Shown here: piece by piece, positions 34,225 through 42,975 of the stretch
Layout of the letters: every line of letters begins with the position of its first letter
Numbering within the stretch: position 1 is the stretch's first letter
Source of the DNA: Bacteroidia bacterium
GTDB taxonomy: Bacteria; Bacteroidota; Bacteroidia; Bacteroidales; F082
NCBI GenBank assembly: GCA_021287165.1
Contig: JAJTAY010000001.1
Coordinates: forward strand, 37,173 to 101,172
DNA: 64,000 nucleotides
Reading direction: 5' to 3'
Notes under the pieces: generated by a model
The model's database searches: none
Seen by the model: the letters and a program-made list of their open reading frames with translations, nothing else
What the model was told of the DNA's origin: nothing
Position numbers and translations under genes: made by a program

Positions 34225-35263
34225 ACCAAAACTCACCATCGGAGTGACAGGGCTGAATGCCATTGACAGCCCGGGACCCGGTGTAGCAGTCATTCGCGGT
34301 CTCAGGGAAGCCGAAAGCTTCGACTGCCGAATTATTGGGCTCTCCTACGAATCGCTCGAGCCAGGCATCTATATGCACCATCTGGTGGACAAAACCTACC
34401 AGATTCCCTATCCTTCGGCAGGCACTGAGGCACTCATGCAAAGGCTGCAATACATACAGCAGAAAGAGAAAATGGATGTGATTATCCCAAACTTCGATGC
34501 CGAGCTGTTTTCATTCATGCGTCTCTCGGGTACGCTGCGCAGTATGGGCATCAACACCTTTCTGCCTGAAAATGAGCAATTCGAGGCCAGACAAAAGGTT
34601 AATCTATACAATTTTGGTAAGGAGCATGGCATCAGCGTTCCACCAGCCAAAGTGATTTACACCCTTGGCGAAGCGCAAAACATCGACAAGGATTTCGACT
34701 GGCCGCTGGTGGTCAAAGGCAAATACTACGATGCCAGCCTGGCCTACAACCCTGAGCAGGTGCGCTCGGCCTTCAACAAGATTTCGGCCAAATGGGGCCT
34801 GCCCATCATCATACAGAAGTTTATTCACGGCTCGGAATACAATGTAACAGGCCTGGGCGACGGACAGGGCAACACCCTTGCGGCAGTACCCATGCGCAAG
34901 CAATACATCACCGACAAAGGCAAGGCCTGGGGTGGCATTTCCATAGCCGACGAAAAAGCCATTGAGCTTACACGGCATTTTGTGAAAGCCTCGCGCTGGA
35001 GAGGTCCGTTCGAGCTTGAACTAATGATGGACAAGGAGGGGCAATATCACCTGCTTGAAATCAATCCGCGTATGCCTGCCTGGATTTATCTGGCGGTGGG
35101 CGTGGGGCAAAACATACCCGAGGCCGTGGCCAGACTGGCCATGGGCTGGCCGGTGAAGCCCTTCGAGCACTACGAAGTAGGTAAGATGTTTGTCCGATAT
35201 TCCTGGGATATGATTGTGGACATCAGCGAGTTTGAAACCATATCCACCCAGGGCGAACTTTAA
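34211..35263 (+). CDS. ATP-grasp ligase, carbamoyl-phosphate-synthase-like
   Basis: A 350-residue ATP-grasp enzyme. The N-terminus (IGVTGLNAIDSPGPGVAVIRGLRE) is a Rossmann-like region, followed by the ATP-binding part (DWPLVVKGKYYDASLAYN, IIIQKFIHGSEYNVTG) and the catalytic Mg site LLEINPRMPAWIYLAVGVGQNIPEAVARLAMG. Such enzymes activate a carboxylate as acyl-phosphate and join it to an amine or thiol. In this operon the probable substrate is a peptide or amino acid. It resembles CPSase large-subunit halves but is single-domain. Confidence 0.82.
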   Translation: MTKNRPKLTIGVTGLNAIDSPGPGVAVIRGLREAESFDCRIIGLSYESLEPGIYMHHLVDKTYQIPYPSAGTEALMQRLQYIQQKEKMDVIIPNFDAELFSFMRLSGTLRSMGINTFLPENEQFEARQKVNLYNFGKEHGISVPPAKVIYTLGEAQNIDKDFDWPLVVKGKYYDASLAYNPEQVRSAFNKISAKWGLPIIIQKFIHGSEYNVTGLGDGQGNTLAAVPMRKQYITDKGKAWGGISIADEKAIELTRHFVKASRWRGPFELELMMDKEGQYHLLEINPRMPAWIYLAVGVGQNIPEAVARLAMGWPVKPFEHYEVGKMFVRYSWDMIVDISEFETISTQGEL

Positions 35264-35287
35264 TCAGAAACAAAAAAACATTGAAAT

Positions 35288-36649
35288 ATGCCAACGAGAA
35301 AAATTTACGAACGCCCGGTAATCAAAAAACTTGAGGGCAATATGCCCAACAAATTTGGTATGCGTTCGGCACATGAACCCACGCAGAGCATTGAGGGACA
35401 TGCAGTTAAAGACCTCATCAACGAGTTTGGCTCTCCGCTTTTTGTGATTTCGGAGAAGAAGCTGCGCAAAAATTACCGCAATGCCCGTCAGGCTTTCCAG
35501 ACACGCTATCCCAAGGTGCAGTTTGCCTGGAGCTACAAAACCAATTACCTCGATGCCGTTTGCAATATCTACCATCAGGAAGGCTCATGGGCCGAGGTGG
35601 TTTCGGGCTTCGAATACGACAAGGCCATCCGCAACGGCGTGCCGGGCAGCAAGATCATCTTCAACGGGCCAGACAAAACCGACAGCGACCTGCGCAAAGC
35701 CATCACCAACAACTCGCTCATCCACATCGACCACCTCGACGAGCTCTACATGCTCCAGGACATTGCCCGCGAGTCGAAGATGCGCCCGCGGGTGGCCATA
35801 CGTGTGAACATGGACACCGGGGTTTATCCCATGTGGGACCGTTTCGGATTCAATTACGAAAACGGCCAGGCCTGGGATGCCCTGAACAAGATAATGTTTT
35901 CAGGTTTAATGGATCTGGTGGGACTACACACCCACATCGGCACTTTCATGCTTTCGCCCAATGCCTATGCTGTGGCAGCTTCCAAGCTGGCCCATCTGGC
36001 CCAGAGCCTGCTCAACAAATACAACCATGAAATCAAGTATATCGACATCGGGGGAGGATTTGCCAGCAAAAACACCCTCAAGGGCTCCTATCTGCCCGGC
36101 AGCGACGTCAGCCCTTCGATTCACGACTTTGCCGAAGCCATCGCCTCGGCCCTGATGAACAGCGACTACAGGCCCAAAACCCCACCAGTGCTGGTGATTG
36201 AGTCGGGCCGTGCGCTCATCGACGATGCCGCATGGTTGCTGGGAACGGTGCTGGCCAACAAACGCCTGAGCGACGGCCGCAGGGCCACCATTCTCGACAT
36301 TGGCGTAAACACCCTGTTCACCGCCTTCTGGTACGACCACCTCATCACACCGGCCCAGCCCATCACCTCCTACACCGAAGACACAGCCCTTTACGGGCCA
36401 CTGTGTATGAACATCGACGTGGTGCGCGAAAACGTCAACCTGCCCCTGCTCAACCGTGGCGACCATGTGGTGGTGCATCATGTGGGGGCCTACAACATGA
36501 CCCAGTGGCTGCAGTTTATCACCCTAAGACCCAATGTTTTGCTTATTGACGAGGAGGGCGGAAAACATCTGATACGTCGCGCCGAATCCCTCGATACCAT
36601 TACCTCGCAGGAGATCATGCCGGCTCATCTGGCCCATTTTGACCTATGA
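35288..36649 (+). CDS. diaminopimelate-decarboxylase-like PLP enzyme with leader-like N-terminus
   Basis: A 453-residue fold-type III PLP enzyme related to LysA. PLP lysine K84 (WSYKTNYL, in place of the usual VKAN), HTHIG (214-218), GGG (255-257), ESGR (305-308, usually EPGR) and a retained active-site Cys C373 (GPLCMNIDVV, usually CESxD). Residues 1-24 form an extra N-terminus, IYERPVIKKLEGN, with Y7-x2-P10-x-I12 and G17. This resembles the YxxP part of RRE-bound RiPP leaders. The substrate is unknown; decarboxylation of a peptide-linked or free amino acid is possible. ATGA overlap with the next gene. Confidence 0.85.
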   Translation: MPTRKIYERPVIKKLEGNMPNKFGMRSAHEPTQSIEGHAVKDLINEFGSPLFVISEKKLRKNYRNARQAFQTRYPKVQFAWSYKTNYLDAVCNIYHQEGSWAEVVSGFEYDKAIRNGVPGSKIIFNGPDKTDSDLRKAITNNSLIHIDHLDELYMLQDIARESKMRPRVAIRVNMDTGVYPMWDRFGFNYENGQAWDALNKIMFSGLMDLVGLHTHIGTFMLSPNAYAVAASKLAHLAQSLLNKYNHEIKYIDIGGGFASKNTLKGSYLPGSDVSPSIHDFAEAIASALMNSDYRPKTPPVLVIESGRALIDDAAWLLGTVLANKRLSDGRRATILDIGVNTLFTAFWYDHLITPAQPITSYTEDTALYGPLCMNIDVVRENVNLPLLNRGDHVVVHHVGAYNMTQWLQFITLRPNVLLIDEEGGKHLIRRAESLDTITSQEIMPAHLAHFDL

Positions 36650-38844
36650 GCATCGCAAGGTTCAGGCAGCTTTTCCCGCACTTCAGGCTGAGCATCCGCA
36701 ACAGCTACACCCAGATCTTTTTCTCGAAAGATAAGATACTGGGCTGGACATTGATGCTCATATCCTTTTTCGACTGGCAGGCAGGGCTGGCAGGCTGGCT
36801 TTCGGTGGCTGTGGCCAACACGGCAGCCTATATGAGCGGCCTCAACCGGCAAAAGATTACTGACGGTCTTTATGGCTTCAATGCCTTGCTCGTGGGCCTG
36901 GGGCTTGGTTCCTATTATCAGCTTAATAGCGCCTTTTTGTTGGTCATCCTTTTTGCTGCCTTGCTAAGCCTGCTGGTAACCACCCTGCTCGAGGGCATTC
37001 TGAGCAAATATGGCCTGCCTTTCCTGAGCCTGCCATTTCTCATTACCTACTGGATGACCATTCTTAGCACCCGCGATTTCAGTCAGCTCGAACTCAGCCG
37101 CCATGGACTCTACAACCTCAACGAAATGTTTCGGCTGGGAGGCTTGCCGCTCATGCGGTCTTATGAATGGATAAGCAATCTTAACCTGCCCGAAACCATT
37201 AAAATTTATTTCCGCTCGCTGGGCGCTGTGTTTTTCCAGTATCATCTTTTTGCTGGCGTGCTTGTGGCACTGGCCCTGCTCAGGTGGTCACGTCAGGCTT
37301 TTCTGTTTTCCGTAATCGGGTTTTCATCGGCATGGTTGCTTTACAGGCTTTTGGGAATCAATATGCAGTCGGTGTCCTATAGCTACATTGGTTTCAACTA
37401 CCTGTTGACAAGCATCGCCATTGGCGGATTTTTTCTGGTCTCATCAGTGGGTTCGCTTATTTGGCTCATCATCTCCGTTCCCATTACCGCTTTTGTAATT
37501 GCCTCGGGCAATGCCATATTCAGCAACTGGCAGGTAGGCATTTATTCTTTGCCCTTCAACGTGGTGGTGCTACTGGTGCTTTATCTGCTGCGGCTCAGGG
37601 AGCGTTTCACCGAAAATCCGCCCCTGGTTTTTTATCAGCAGTATAGCCCCGAGCAGAACCAATACAATTATCTGGTAAACCGTAAAAGGCTTGCTCACCT
37701 GAGCAGTATGCCCGTCAAACTTCCGTTCTGGGGCATTTGGAAAGTGACACAAGGCTTCGATGGCGAGATTACCCATAAAGATGCCTGGCGTCATGCCTGG
37801 GATTTTGAAATGACCGACGAGGAGGGAAAAACTTTCCGAGGCGATGGATTGCGCTGCGAAGATTACTTCTGCTACGATAAACCGGTGATTTCGCCGGCCG
37901 ACGGGGTGGTGCAGGAAGTAGCCGACGGCATACCCGACAATGCCATTGGCGATATGAACCTCAATAAAAACTGGGGCAATACGGTACTTATCTGGCATGC
38001 TACCGGCATTTACAGCCAACTGAGTCACCTCAGGAAAGGCAGTATCACCGTAAAATCAGGACAGACCATTCGCAAAGGCGAGCAGATTGGCCGATGCGGC
38101 AATTCGGGACGATCGCCCTATCCGCATCTGCATGTGCAGTTTCAGGCCGTGCCCGAAATCGGAGCGGCCACAATCAGTTTTCCTTTTGCAGGCTACCTCA
38201 CCATCAACGGCAAAAAGCAGCTTCATCCTTCAGGTCAGCCACATAAAGACCAGTATGTTGCAAATCTAAATCCGGAAACTCTGCTCGACAGGGCCTTACA
38301 TTTCATTCCCGGTCAGGAGCTGAGGTTCGAGGTGCTTTCCGACGGAAAGTCTGAAGGCGAGGTCGTTTGGCGTGTTGAGACCGATATCTTCAATAATACT
38401 TACCTTGAATGCAAAACCACCAGCGCCAAGGCCTGGCTGGTGCGCCAGCCCGATGTGCTCTATTTCACGCACTACGAAGGGCCTGACGATACCCTGTTGA
38501 AAGAGTTTTTCCAGGGTGCTTATCAGCTCAGCACGGGCTTTGAACCGGGACTTATCTTGTCGGAAAGCATTAGCCTGCACTATTTTCCGAATAAGGTACT
38601 CAAACAATTGCAGGATTTTGTCTCGCCCTTCTTCAGATTTATCAGGACAAACTACCATCTGGAACATTATGCCCGGACAGGCGACATGCTCGACGAGGGC
38701 ATCGAATTGCGCACCAATGTTAGCCATATGGCTTTCAACAGGGTAATAAAAGCAAAAAGCTATGAACTGCACTTTGCCAACGACCAGATTAAAACCTTTG
38801 CGATACGCGATAATCAAACCGTTAAAATCTTGAAGCGTGTATAA
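36646..38844 (+). CDS. urea-transporter/M23-metallopeptidase fusion
   Basis: A 732-residue fusion. Residues 30-320 contain about ten helices with the urea-transporter phrase QKITDGLYGFNALLVGLGLG. After a linker, an M23/LytM-type zinc peptidase domain (about 360-505) has RHAWDF (H383, D386), SHLRKG (H461) and PHLHVQF (H494, H496). The H-to-D spacing of the first pair is three rather than the usual four. A C-terminal beta-rich region of about 200 residues is unassigned. The peptidase would act outside the cytoplasm. The combination of channel and endopeptidase in one chain is unusual. Confidence 0.82.
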   Translation: MSIARFRQLFPHFRLSIRNSYTQIFFSKDKILGWTLMLISFFDWQAGLAGWLSVAVANTAAYMSGLNRQKITDGLYGFNALLVGLGLGSYYQLNSAFLLVILFAALLSLLVTTLLEGILSKYGLPFLSLPFLITYWMTILSTRDFSQLELSRHGLYNLNEMFRLGGLPLMRSYEWISNLNLPETIKIYFRSLGAVFFQYHLFAGVLVALALLRWSRQAFLFSVIGFSSAWLLYRLLGINMQSVSYSYIGFNYLLTSIAIGGFFLVSSVGSLIWLIISVPITAFVIASGNAIFSNWQVGIYSLPFNVVVLLVLYLLRLRERFTENPPLVFYQQYSPEQNQYNYLVNRKRLAHLSSMPVKLPFWGIWKVTQGFDGEITHKDAWRHAWDFEMTDEEGKTFRGDGLRCEDYFCYDKPVISPADGVVQEVADGIPDNAIGDMNLNKNWGNTVLIWHATGIYSQLSHLRKGSITVKSGQTIRKGEQIGRCGNSGRSPYPHLHVQFQAVPEIGAATISFPFAGYLTINGKKQLHPSGQPHKDQYVANLNPETLLDRALHFIPGQELRFEVLSDGKSEGEVVWRVETDIFNNTYLECKTTSAKAWLVRQPDVLYFTHYEGPDDTLLKEFFQGAYQLSTGFEPGLILSESISLHYFPNKVLKQLQDFVSPFFRFIRTNYHLEHYARTGDMLDEGIELRTNVSHMAFNRVIKAKSYELHFANDQIKTFAIRDNQTVKILKRV

Positions 38845-40303
38845 TAAGTTGATATATACGGTTTTGCTGTCGGCTTTGGGTTGGGTAGTAAGCGCACAGC
38901 CTGCAGCGCGTAGTGTCAATCCCGACAGCCTTACATGGCAGTTATACCAGCAAGGACGTTGGGAAGAATTATTGAAGACCGGAAGGCAGCTCAACAGACA
39001 AGGTATCGATTACTACTATCTGCGAATGCGCATGGCTGTGGCGGCTCTGGAAACCCAGCGCTACGACGACGCAGTCGGATATTTACGCAGGGCAATGGAA
39101 TTCAGTCCGCGCGACCTGCAGGCACGCCGCCTGATGGTTTTGGCCCGAAACTACAACCTTATGCCGGCCGAAGCCGGAAGGGTCTTTAACGGTCTGCCCG
39201 AAATCCAGCAAACTGATCTTGGCATAAAACCAGATTTCAGATTGCTCTCGGTACACACAGATGTGGGCATCAGCCGTACCAATCTCAACATTGCCGATAA
39301 TTTTGAGGCACTTGCGGGTCAGTCAGGCTTTTACGGCAGTCAGTCGGGCCTCAGCCAAAGCGGCTTGCAGGATGCCGGAGTATGGATGCAGCTCAGGCCG
39401 GGTTGGCTGCTTTATGGTGGTTTTCAGAGCATGGGCTACAATTTTGAGCAGAATTTTGCCTATCTCGAACCTGAGTTGAAGCTCGAACGTGTTGAACTGA
39501 ACGGAAACTATAAGGACTTTTATTATCGCATCGATGCCAAACCCACTGTTTTCGATGCCCGGATTTACACACTTCAACGTTCTTTTCTCGCTCAATCGCG
39601 CTATGCTCTGGCTTATAATGTACAACTTGTAGCCTCCGCGGGCATGTCGAAAGTGCATGGGGAGTATCCCTACGTCATTACTGACAGCATACGCTTCACC
39701 GACACCGCCCGCCTTGATCTCAACTCAGGCCTGGCCACCCTGTTTAATGTAGATGTGCCTGTTGCGAAGGTGAGAACCAAGCTATGGCGCACCACCGACT
39801 TTAGGTTGGCACTGGGTGCCATTGCGCATTTTGGACGAATCAGCCCGTCTGTGGGTATGCATTTCGGCCGTGTCAACGACACCAGCCTGCTGCAATTGCA
39901 GGCAGGCTACACCTGGCGTCTGAGGGGCAATTCCAAAACATGGCAGCAGGCAGAGGTTTTTGTACTAGGCGACAGCAAAAGCTGGAGGCCTGCACTGAAA
40001 ATTGCCGCCGGACATTGGTTTGGTACTTCAACACAGCTTTCGGCCTCGGTGATTACCGGTCACCTGAACGGCATGGCTGACCAATGGGGCTATGTAGTAT
40101 TTAACCACCGCGACCGCCTCGACCTATTTGGCGAAGGCATGCTGATGCAAAAAATAATACCTAAGGTCTATTTCAGCTTACGCTACAGGTATAGCAAAAG
40201 CAGGATGAGATCCGAACAACTGGACGAGAACCTGAAGCTGAATGTTACGTACAAAGATTTAATTTCACACGGATTTATCGGAGGATTGATATGGAATTTA
40301 TGA
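38837..40303 (+). CDS. TPR domain plus outer-membrane beta-barrel
   Basis: 488 residues. The start is GTG 38837 (8-bp overlap with the preceding gene) or TTG 38849; either keeps the signal peptide. Two TPR-like units (about 35-105, YYLRMRMAVAALETQRYDDAVGYLRRAMEFSPRDLQARRLMV) are followed by a barrel-like region to the C-terminus (repeated strands such as GWLLYGGFQSMGYNFEQNF and VYFSLRYRYSKSRMR) ending in LIWNL. It probably lies in the outer membrane and gives the cluster an export or docking site. Confidence 0.7.
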   Translation: MYNKLIYTVLLSALGWVVSAQPAARSVNPDSLTWQLYQQGRWEELLKTGRQLNRQGIDYYYLRMRMAVAALETQRYDDAVGYLRRAMEFSPRDLQARRLMVLARNYNLMPAEAGRVFNGLPEIQQTDLGIKPDFRLLSVHTDVGISRTNLNIADNFEALAGQSGFYGSQSGLSQSGLQDAGVWMQLRPGWLLYGGFQSMGYNFEQNFAYLEPELKLERVELNGNYKDFYYRIDAKPTVFDARIYTLQRSFLAQSRYALAYNVQLVASAGMSKVHGEYPYVITDSIRFTDTARLDLNSGLATLFNVDVPVAKVRTKLWRTTDFRLALGAIAHFGRISPSVGMHFGRVNDTSLLQLQAGYTWRLRGNSKTWQQAEVFVLGDSKSWRPALKIAAGHWFGTSTQLSASVITGHLNGMADQWGYVVFNHRDRLDLFGEGMLMQKIIPKVYFSLRYRYSKSRMRSEQLDENLKLNVTYKDLISHGFIGGLIWNL

Positions 40304-40911
40304 GAAGAACGATTGTGGCTTTTCTGTTGTTTTTTTCTGTTATTAGCAGCAAAGCTCAGGACTATGAGAAGCTTTCCAAAGCATTCGAAGCATCCTATGC
40401 AGCCGAAAACAAGGGCGAATACCAGCAGGCCATACAGGCCTTGCTCACTGTTTACAGGGCCGACAGCTACGAACTCAACCTTCGCCTTGGCTGGTTGCAT
40501 TATATGTCCGGCCGCTTTACCGATGCTTTGCCTTATTACCAGAAAAGCATTGATCTGATGCCTGTGGCCATCGAAGCCAAGCTGGGCTATGTGTTGCCTG
40601 CCGCTGCCCTGGGCAACTGGGCTCAGGTGGAAAAGCAGTACCGCGAAATCCTAAAAATCGACCCGATGAACACCACGGCCAATTACCGCATGGGACTCAT
40701 TCACTATGGGCGGCAGGAGTACGCCCAGGCCCTTCGTTTTTTCGAAAAGGTGCTAAACCTTTATCCCTTCGATTACGATACAGTGATTATGGTGGCCTGG
40801 TCGCACCTGAAATCAGGGCAGATGCGCGAGGCGAAGGTGATGTTTCAGAAAGCCCTGCTCATCCGTCCCAATGATACCGATGCGCTGCAGGGTCTTGGTA
40901 TGATCAAATAA
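40291..40911 (+). CDS. exported TPR protein
   Basis: A 206-residue protein with a signal peptide (RTIVAFLLFFSVISSKAQ) and four to five TPR units (SYELNLRLGWLHYMSGRFTDALPYYQKSIDLMP, TTANYRMGLIHYGRQEYAQALRFFEKVLNLYP and others). It starts 13 bp inside the end of the barrel gene, so it belongs to the same operon. It is likely a periplasmic scaffold for the barrel protein. No enzymatic motif is visible. Confidence 0.8.
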   Translation: MEFMRRTIVAFLLFFSVISSKAQDYEKLSKAFEASYAAENKGEYQQAIQALLTVYRADSYELNLRLGWLHYMSGRFTDALPYYQKSIDLMPVAIEAKLGYVLPAAALGNWAQVEKQYREILKIDPMNTTANYRMGLIHYGRQEYAQALRFFEKVLNLYPFDYDTVIMVAWSHLKSGQMREAKVMFQKALLIRPNDTDALQGLGMIK

Positions 40912-40919
40912 AACCTAAA

Positions 40920-41552
40920 TCATAGCCATTTGAAGTAAACACCGTCGGATTGGGCCTTGAAACCCATCCGGCGGAGGTAGCGCTCGTGTGTTGGCGCTAT
41001 CGGAATAGCCTGAATGGTTTTGATTCCGGCCTTTGTGAGTTGTTTGCCCAGGTGGCCATACACAAACCTGCCATTTTTGAAATCGCGGAAACGGGGTATG
41101 ACGTAGTCGATGCTCACCTTCAACCCTCCTTTGCCATCGGGCGAACCAGCAAAAACTCCGGCTACCTCCATATTGCGCAGCACAAAAAATGTAAGGCTGT
41201 CGTTGGCAGGATCAAAATGATAATCAGGAAAAAATCTTTGAATGTCCTGCCGGTGAAAGTCGAGAAAACGCTTAAGAAAACGGCTGTCGGGCTGTATTTC
41301 GAGCACCTCGAAAACCTCTTTACGACCAAAAATCTGGGCCAGATAGTAGAGGTCAACCAATACGATGAAACCATTCATCACGCCCACCGGATAAGCGCCG
41401 ATGATAAAACCGTAGGCCGAAAACAAGGCAGCACCAATCAGGTTGACTACCCTGAATTTGACCACCGAGCTCAGGGCCAGCGACACGGCCACAACCACCG
41501 AGGCGGCATAGCCTATCCATTCAAGCGCGCTGATCGAAGTAATCCATTCCAT
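40920..41552 (-). CDS. YgjV-like membrane protein with GNAT-like C-terminus
   Basis: About 210 residues from ATG 41552. The first 80 residues have three helices of the YgjV type (ALEWIGYAASVVVAVSLALSS). The remainder (about 100-210) resembles an acetyltransferase-like GNAT fold: TFFVLRNMEVAGVFAGSPDGKGGLKVSIDYVIPRFRDFKNGRFVYGHLGKQLTKAGIKTIQAIPIAPTHERYLRRMGF. The combination is seen in Bacteroidota but I know no function. Convergent with the TPR gene, 8 bp apart. Confidence 0.65.
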   Translation of the reverse strand: MEWITSISALEWIGYAASVVVAVSLALSSVVKFRVVNLIGAALFSAYGFIIGAYPVGVMNGFIVLVDLYYLAQIFGRKEVFEVLEIQPDSRFLKRFLDFHRQDIQRFFPDYHFDPANDSLTFFVLRNMEVAGVFAGSPDGKGGLKVSIDYVIPRFRDFKNGRFVYGHLGKQLTKAGIKTIQAIPIAPTHERYLRRMGFKAQSDGVYFKWL

Positions 41553-41572
41553 AAACACAATCTTTGGGCCTG

Positions 41573-41580
41573 CAAAAATA
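41573..41580 (-). promoter_or_regulatory. -7 element for the YgjV/GNAT-like gene
   Basis: The minus strand reads TATTTTTG, a full TAnnTTTG match, 21 bp upstream of the ATG at 41552. Confidence 0.4.
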
Positions 41581-41591
41581 GAAAACCCGCA

Positions 41592-42290
41592 TTAAGACTT
41601 AAGCTCAAAACCTAATAGTCCGGCAAAGTGCAGAAAACCAAGTTGATACGGCGCTTCGATATAAACAGGCTCACTTGTGCGCGGGTGGAGGAATTGAAGG
41701 CTCCTTGCATGCAACATCATGGTGTTGAGCTGAAAGTGCTGGCGCAGCAGTCGATTTTGCTTATTGCAGCCATGCTTCACATCGCCAATCACTGGGTGAA
41801 AAATATGGGCAAAATGCCTTCTTATCTGGTGCATTCGACCTGTTACCGGCTTCACTTCGGCCAGTGAATATCGCGAGGTGGCAAAGCCGACCGAGGGCAG
41901 GGGTATTTCGCTACGCTGCAGGCAAACGAAACGGGTAAAAGCCTCAAGGCTTCGTCCGCGCTCGTCTTTGAGCGGATAGTCGATCTCGCCATCGTCGGGT
42001 AACCAGCCCCTAACTATGGCATGATAGATTTTGCCTACTTCATGGTTCATAAAGGCTTGCTGCATCTGGCTGTTCGCCTCAATTGTGGTGGTGAAAAGCA
42101 ATACCCCGGCCGTTTTGCGGTCGATTCGGTGGGCAGGGTATACACTTTTGCCGATCATGTTGCGCACCAGCTGCAAGGCGTATTCACCTGCATCGGCTGC
42201 GATTTTTGTTCGATGTACCAGCAGGCCGTGGGGCTTGTTTACAGCTACCAAATCTTCGTCGCGATAAAGCAATTGCAAAGGAAAGTCCAT
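41592..42290 (-). CDS. truC: tRNA pseudouridine synthase TruC-like
   Basis: A 232-residue RluA-family pseudouridine synthase. The catalytic Asp lies in AHRIDRKTAGVLLFT (family HRLDxxTSG). LLYRDEDLVAVNKPHGLLVHR is the N-terminal family motif and VTGRMHQIRRHFAH the C-terminal one. No S4 domain. The length and the H-x-C-N-K insert (HGCNKQNRLLRQHF) fit TruC, which modifies tRNA U65, rather than RluA, which is the main alternative. Confidence 0.85.
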   Translation of the reverse strand: MDFPLQLLYRDEDLVAVNKPHGLLVHRTKIAADAGEYALQLVRNMIGKSVYPAHRIDRKTAGVLLFTTTIEANSQMQQAFMNHEVGKIYHAIVRGWLPDDGEIDYPLKDERGRSLEAFTRFVCLQRSEIPLPSVGFATSRYSLAEVKPVTGRMHQIRRHFAHIFHPVIGDVKHGCNKQNRLLRQHFQLNTMMLHARSLQFLHPRTSEPVYIEAPYQLGFLHFAGLLGFELKS

Positions 42291-42311
42291 CGAACCAAAT
42301 TACGGCAAAAG

Positions 42312-42355
42312 CCAAAAGAAAAACCGGATCGGGTGGGGAACCTCTGATCCGGTTT
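42312..42355 (-). terminator. terminator after the YceI gene
   Basis: A perfect 10-bp stem (AAACCGGATC at 42321-42330, GATCCGGTTT at 42346-42355) with a 15-nt loop, followed on the minus strand by a T-rich tract. It ends the 42410-43416 unit. Confidence 0.75.
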
Positions 42356-42409
42356 GAAGCGTGAATTGAAATGTATAACCAAAACCAACGCTAAAACATC
42401 ACAACTCAG

Positions 42410-42961
42410 CTAATTGTTCAAAGCGGTGAGCGAAACATCAACATTTATTTCGATTGTTTCGGCAATATTTTTTACCACAGCCTTTGGAATTTTAATGTCG
42501 TAGTCGGCAAGTTTTATGTAAAACTTTGACTTACCATTGATTACGCCATCTTTGATTTCAAAGGTGCCTTTTTCGTTCACTTTGCGTGTAATGCCTTTGA
42601 TGGTGAGGTCGCCGCTCACTTCCACCTGGTGGGTGCCGTTTTTTGTCCAGTCGATCCTGTCGGCATTGAGCACCTTGCCGCTGAAGGTGGCATTTGGAAA
42701 TTTGCTCGACTCCACGTAGTTTTCGTTGAAGTGTTCCTGCATGAGGGCTTTTTCGAACTGGAAGCCTTTCATGAGCACGCGAAATACAAAGTCGCCGGTT
42801 TGCGTGTCGAGGGCGCTGTTTACCTGTCGGTTAACAGCTTCGATGTTTTCGGCCGGTGCTTCGGAATAAAAGCGGATGAATCCGGTTTTTGTGGCAAAGC
42901 GCTGGGCGCTGAGCTGCACCGAAAGCAGCATAAGCAAGCCAATAACAATAGTTTTGTTCAT
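42410..42961 (-). CDS. YceI-family periplasmic protein
   Basis: A 183-residue exported protein with a signal peptide and a YceI/lipocalin-like barrel: ATKTGFIRFYSEAPAENIEAVN, FQFEKALMQEHFNENYVESSKFPNATFSGKV, SGDLTIKGITRKV and FYIKLADYDIKIPKAV. Family members bind isoprenoid or other lipids in the periplasm. It lies 14 bp after the OB-fold gene and is followed by a clear terminator. Confidence 0.85.
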   Translation of the reverse strand: MNKTIVIGLLMLLSVQLSAQRFATKTGFIRFYSEAPAENIEAVNRQVNSALDTQTGDFVFRVLMKGFQFEKALMQEHFNENYVESSKFPNATFSGKVLNADRIDWTKNGTHQVEVSGDLTIKGITRKVNEKGTFEIKDGVINGKSKFYIKLADYDIKIPKAVVKNIAETIEINVDVSLTALNN

Positions 42962-42975
42962 GATTTTATGTTGTT

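Noticed and set aside
35288..36649. Calling the PLP enzyme lysA (lysine biosynthesis)
   Set aside because: Key motifs differ (YKTN, ESGR, CMNID) and the context is a PqqD/ATP-grasp cluster rather than the lysine pathway.
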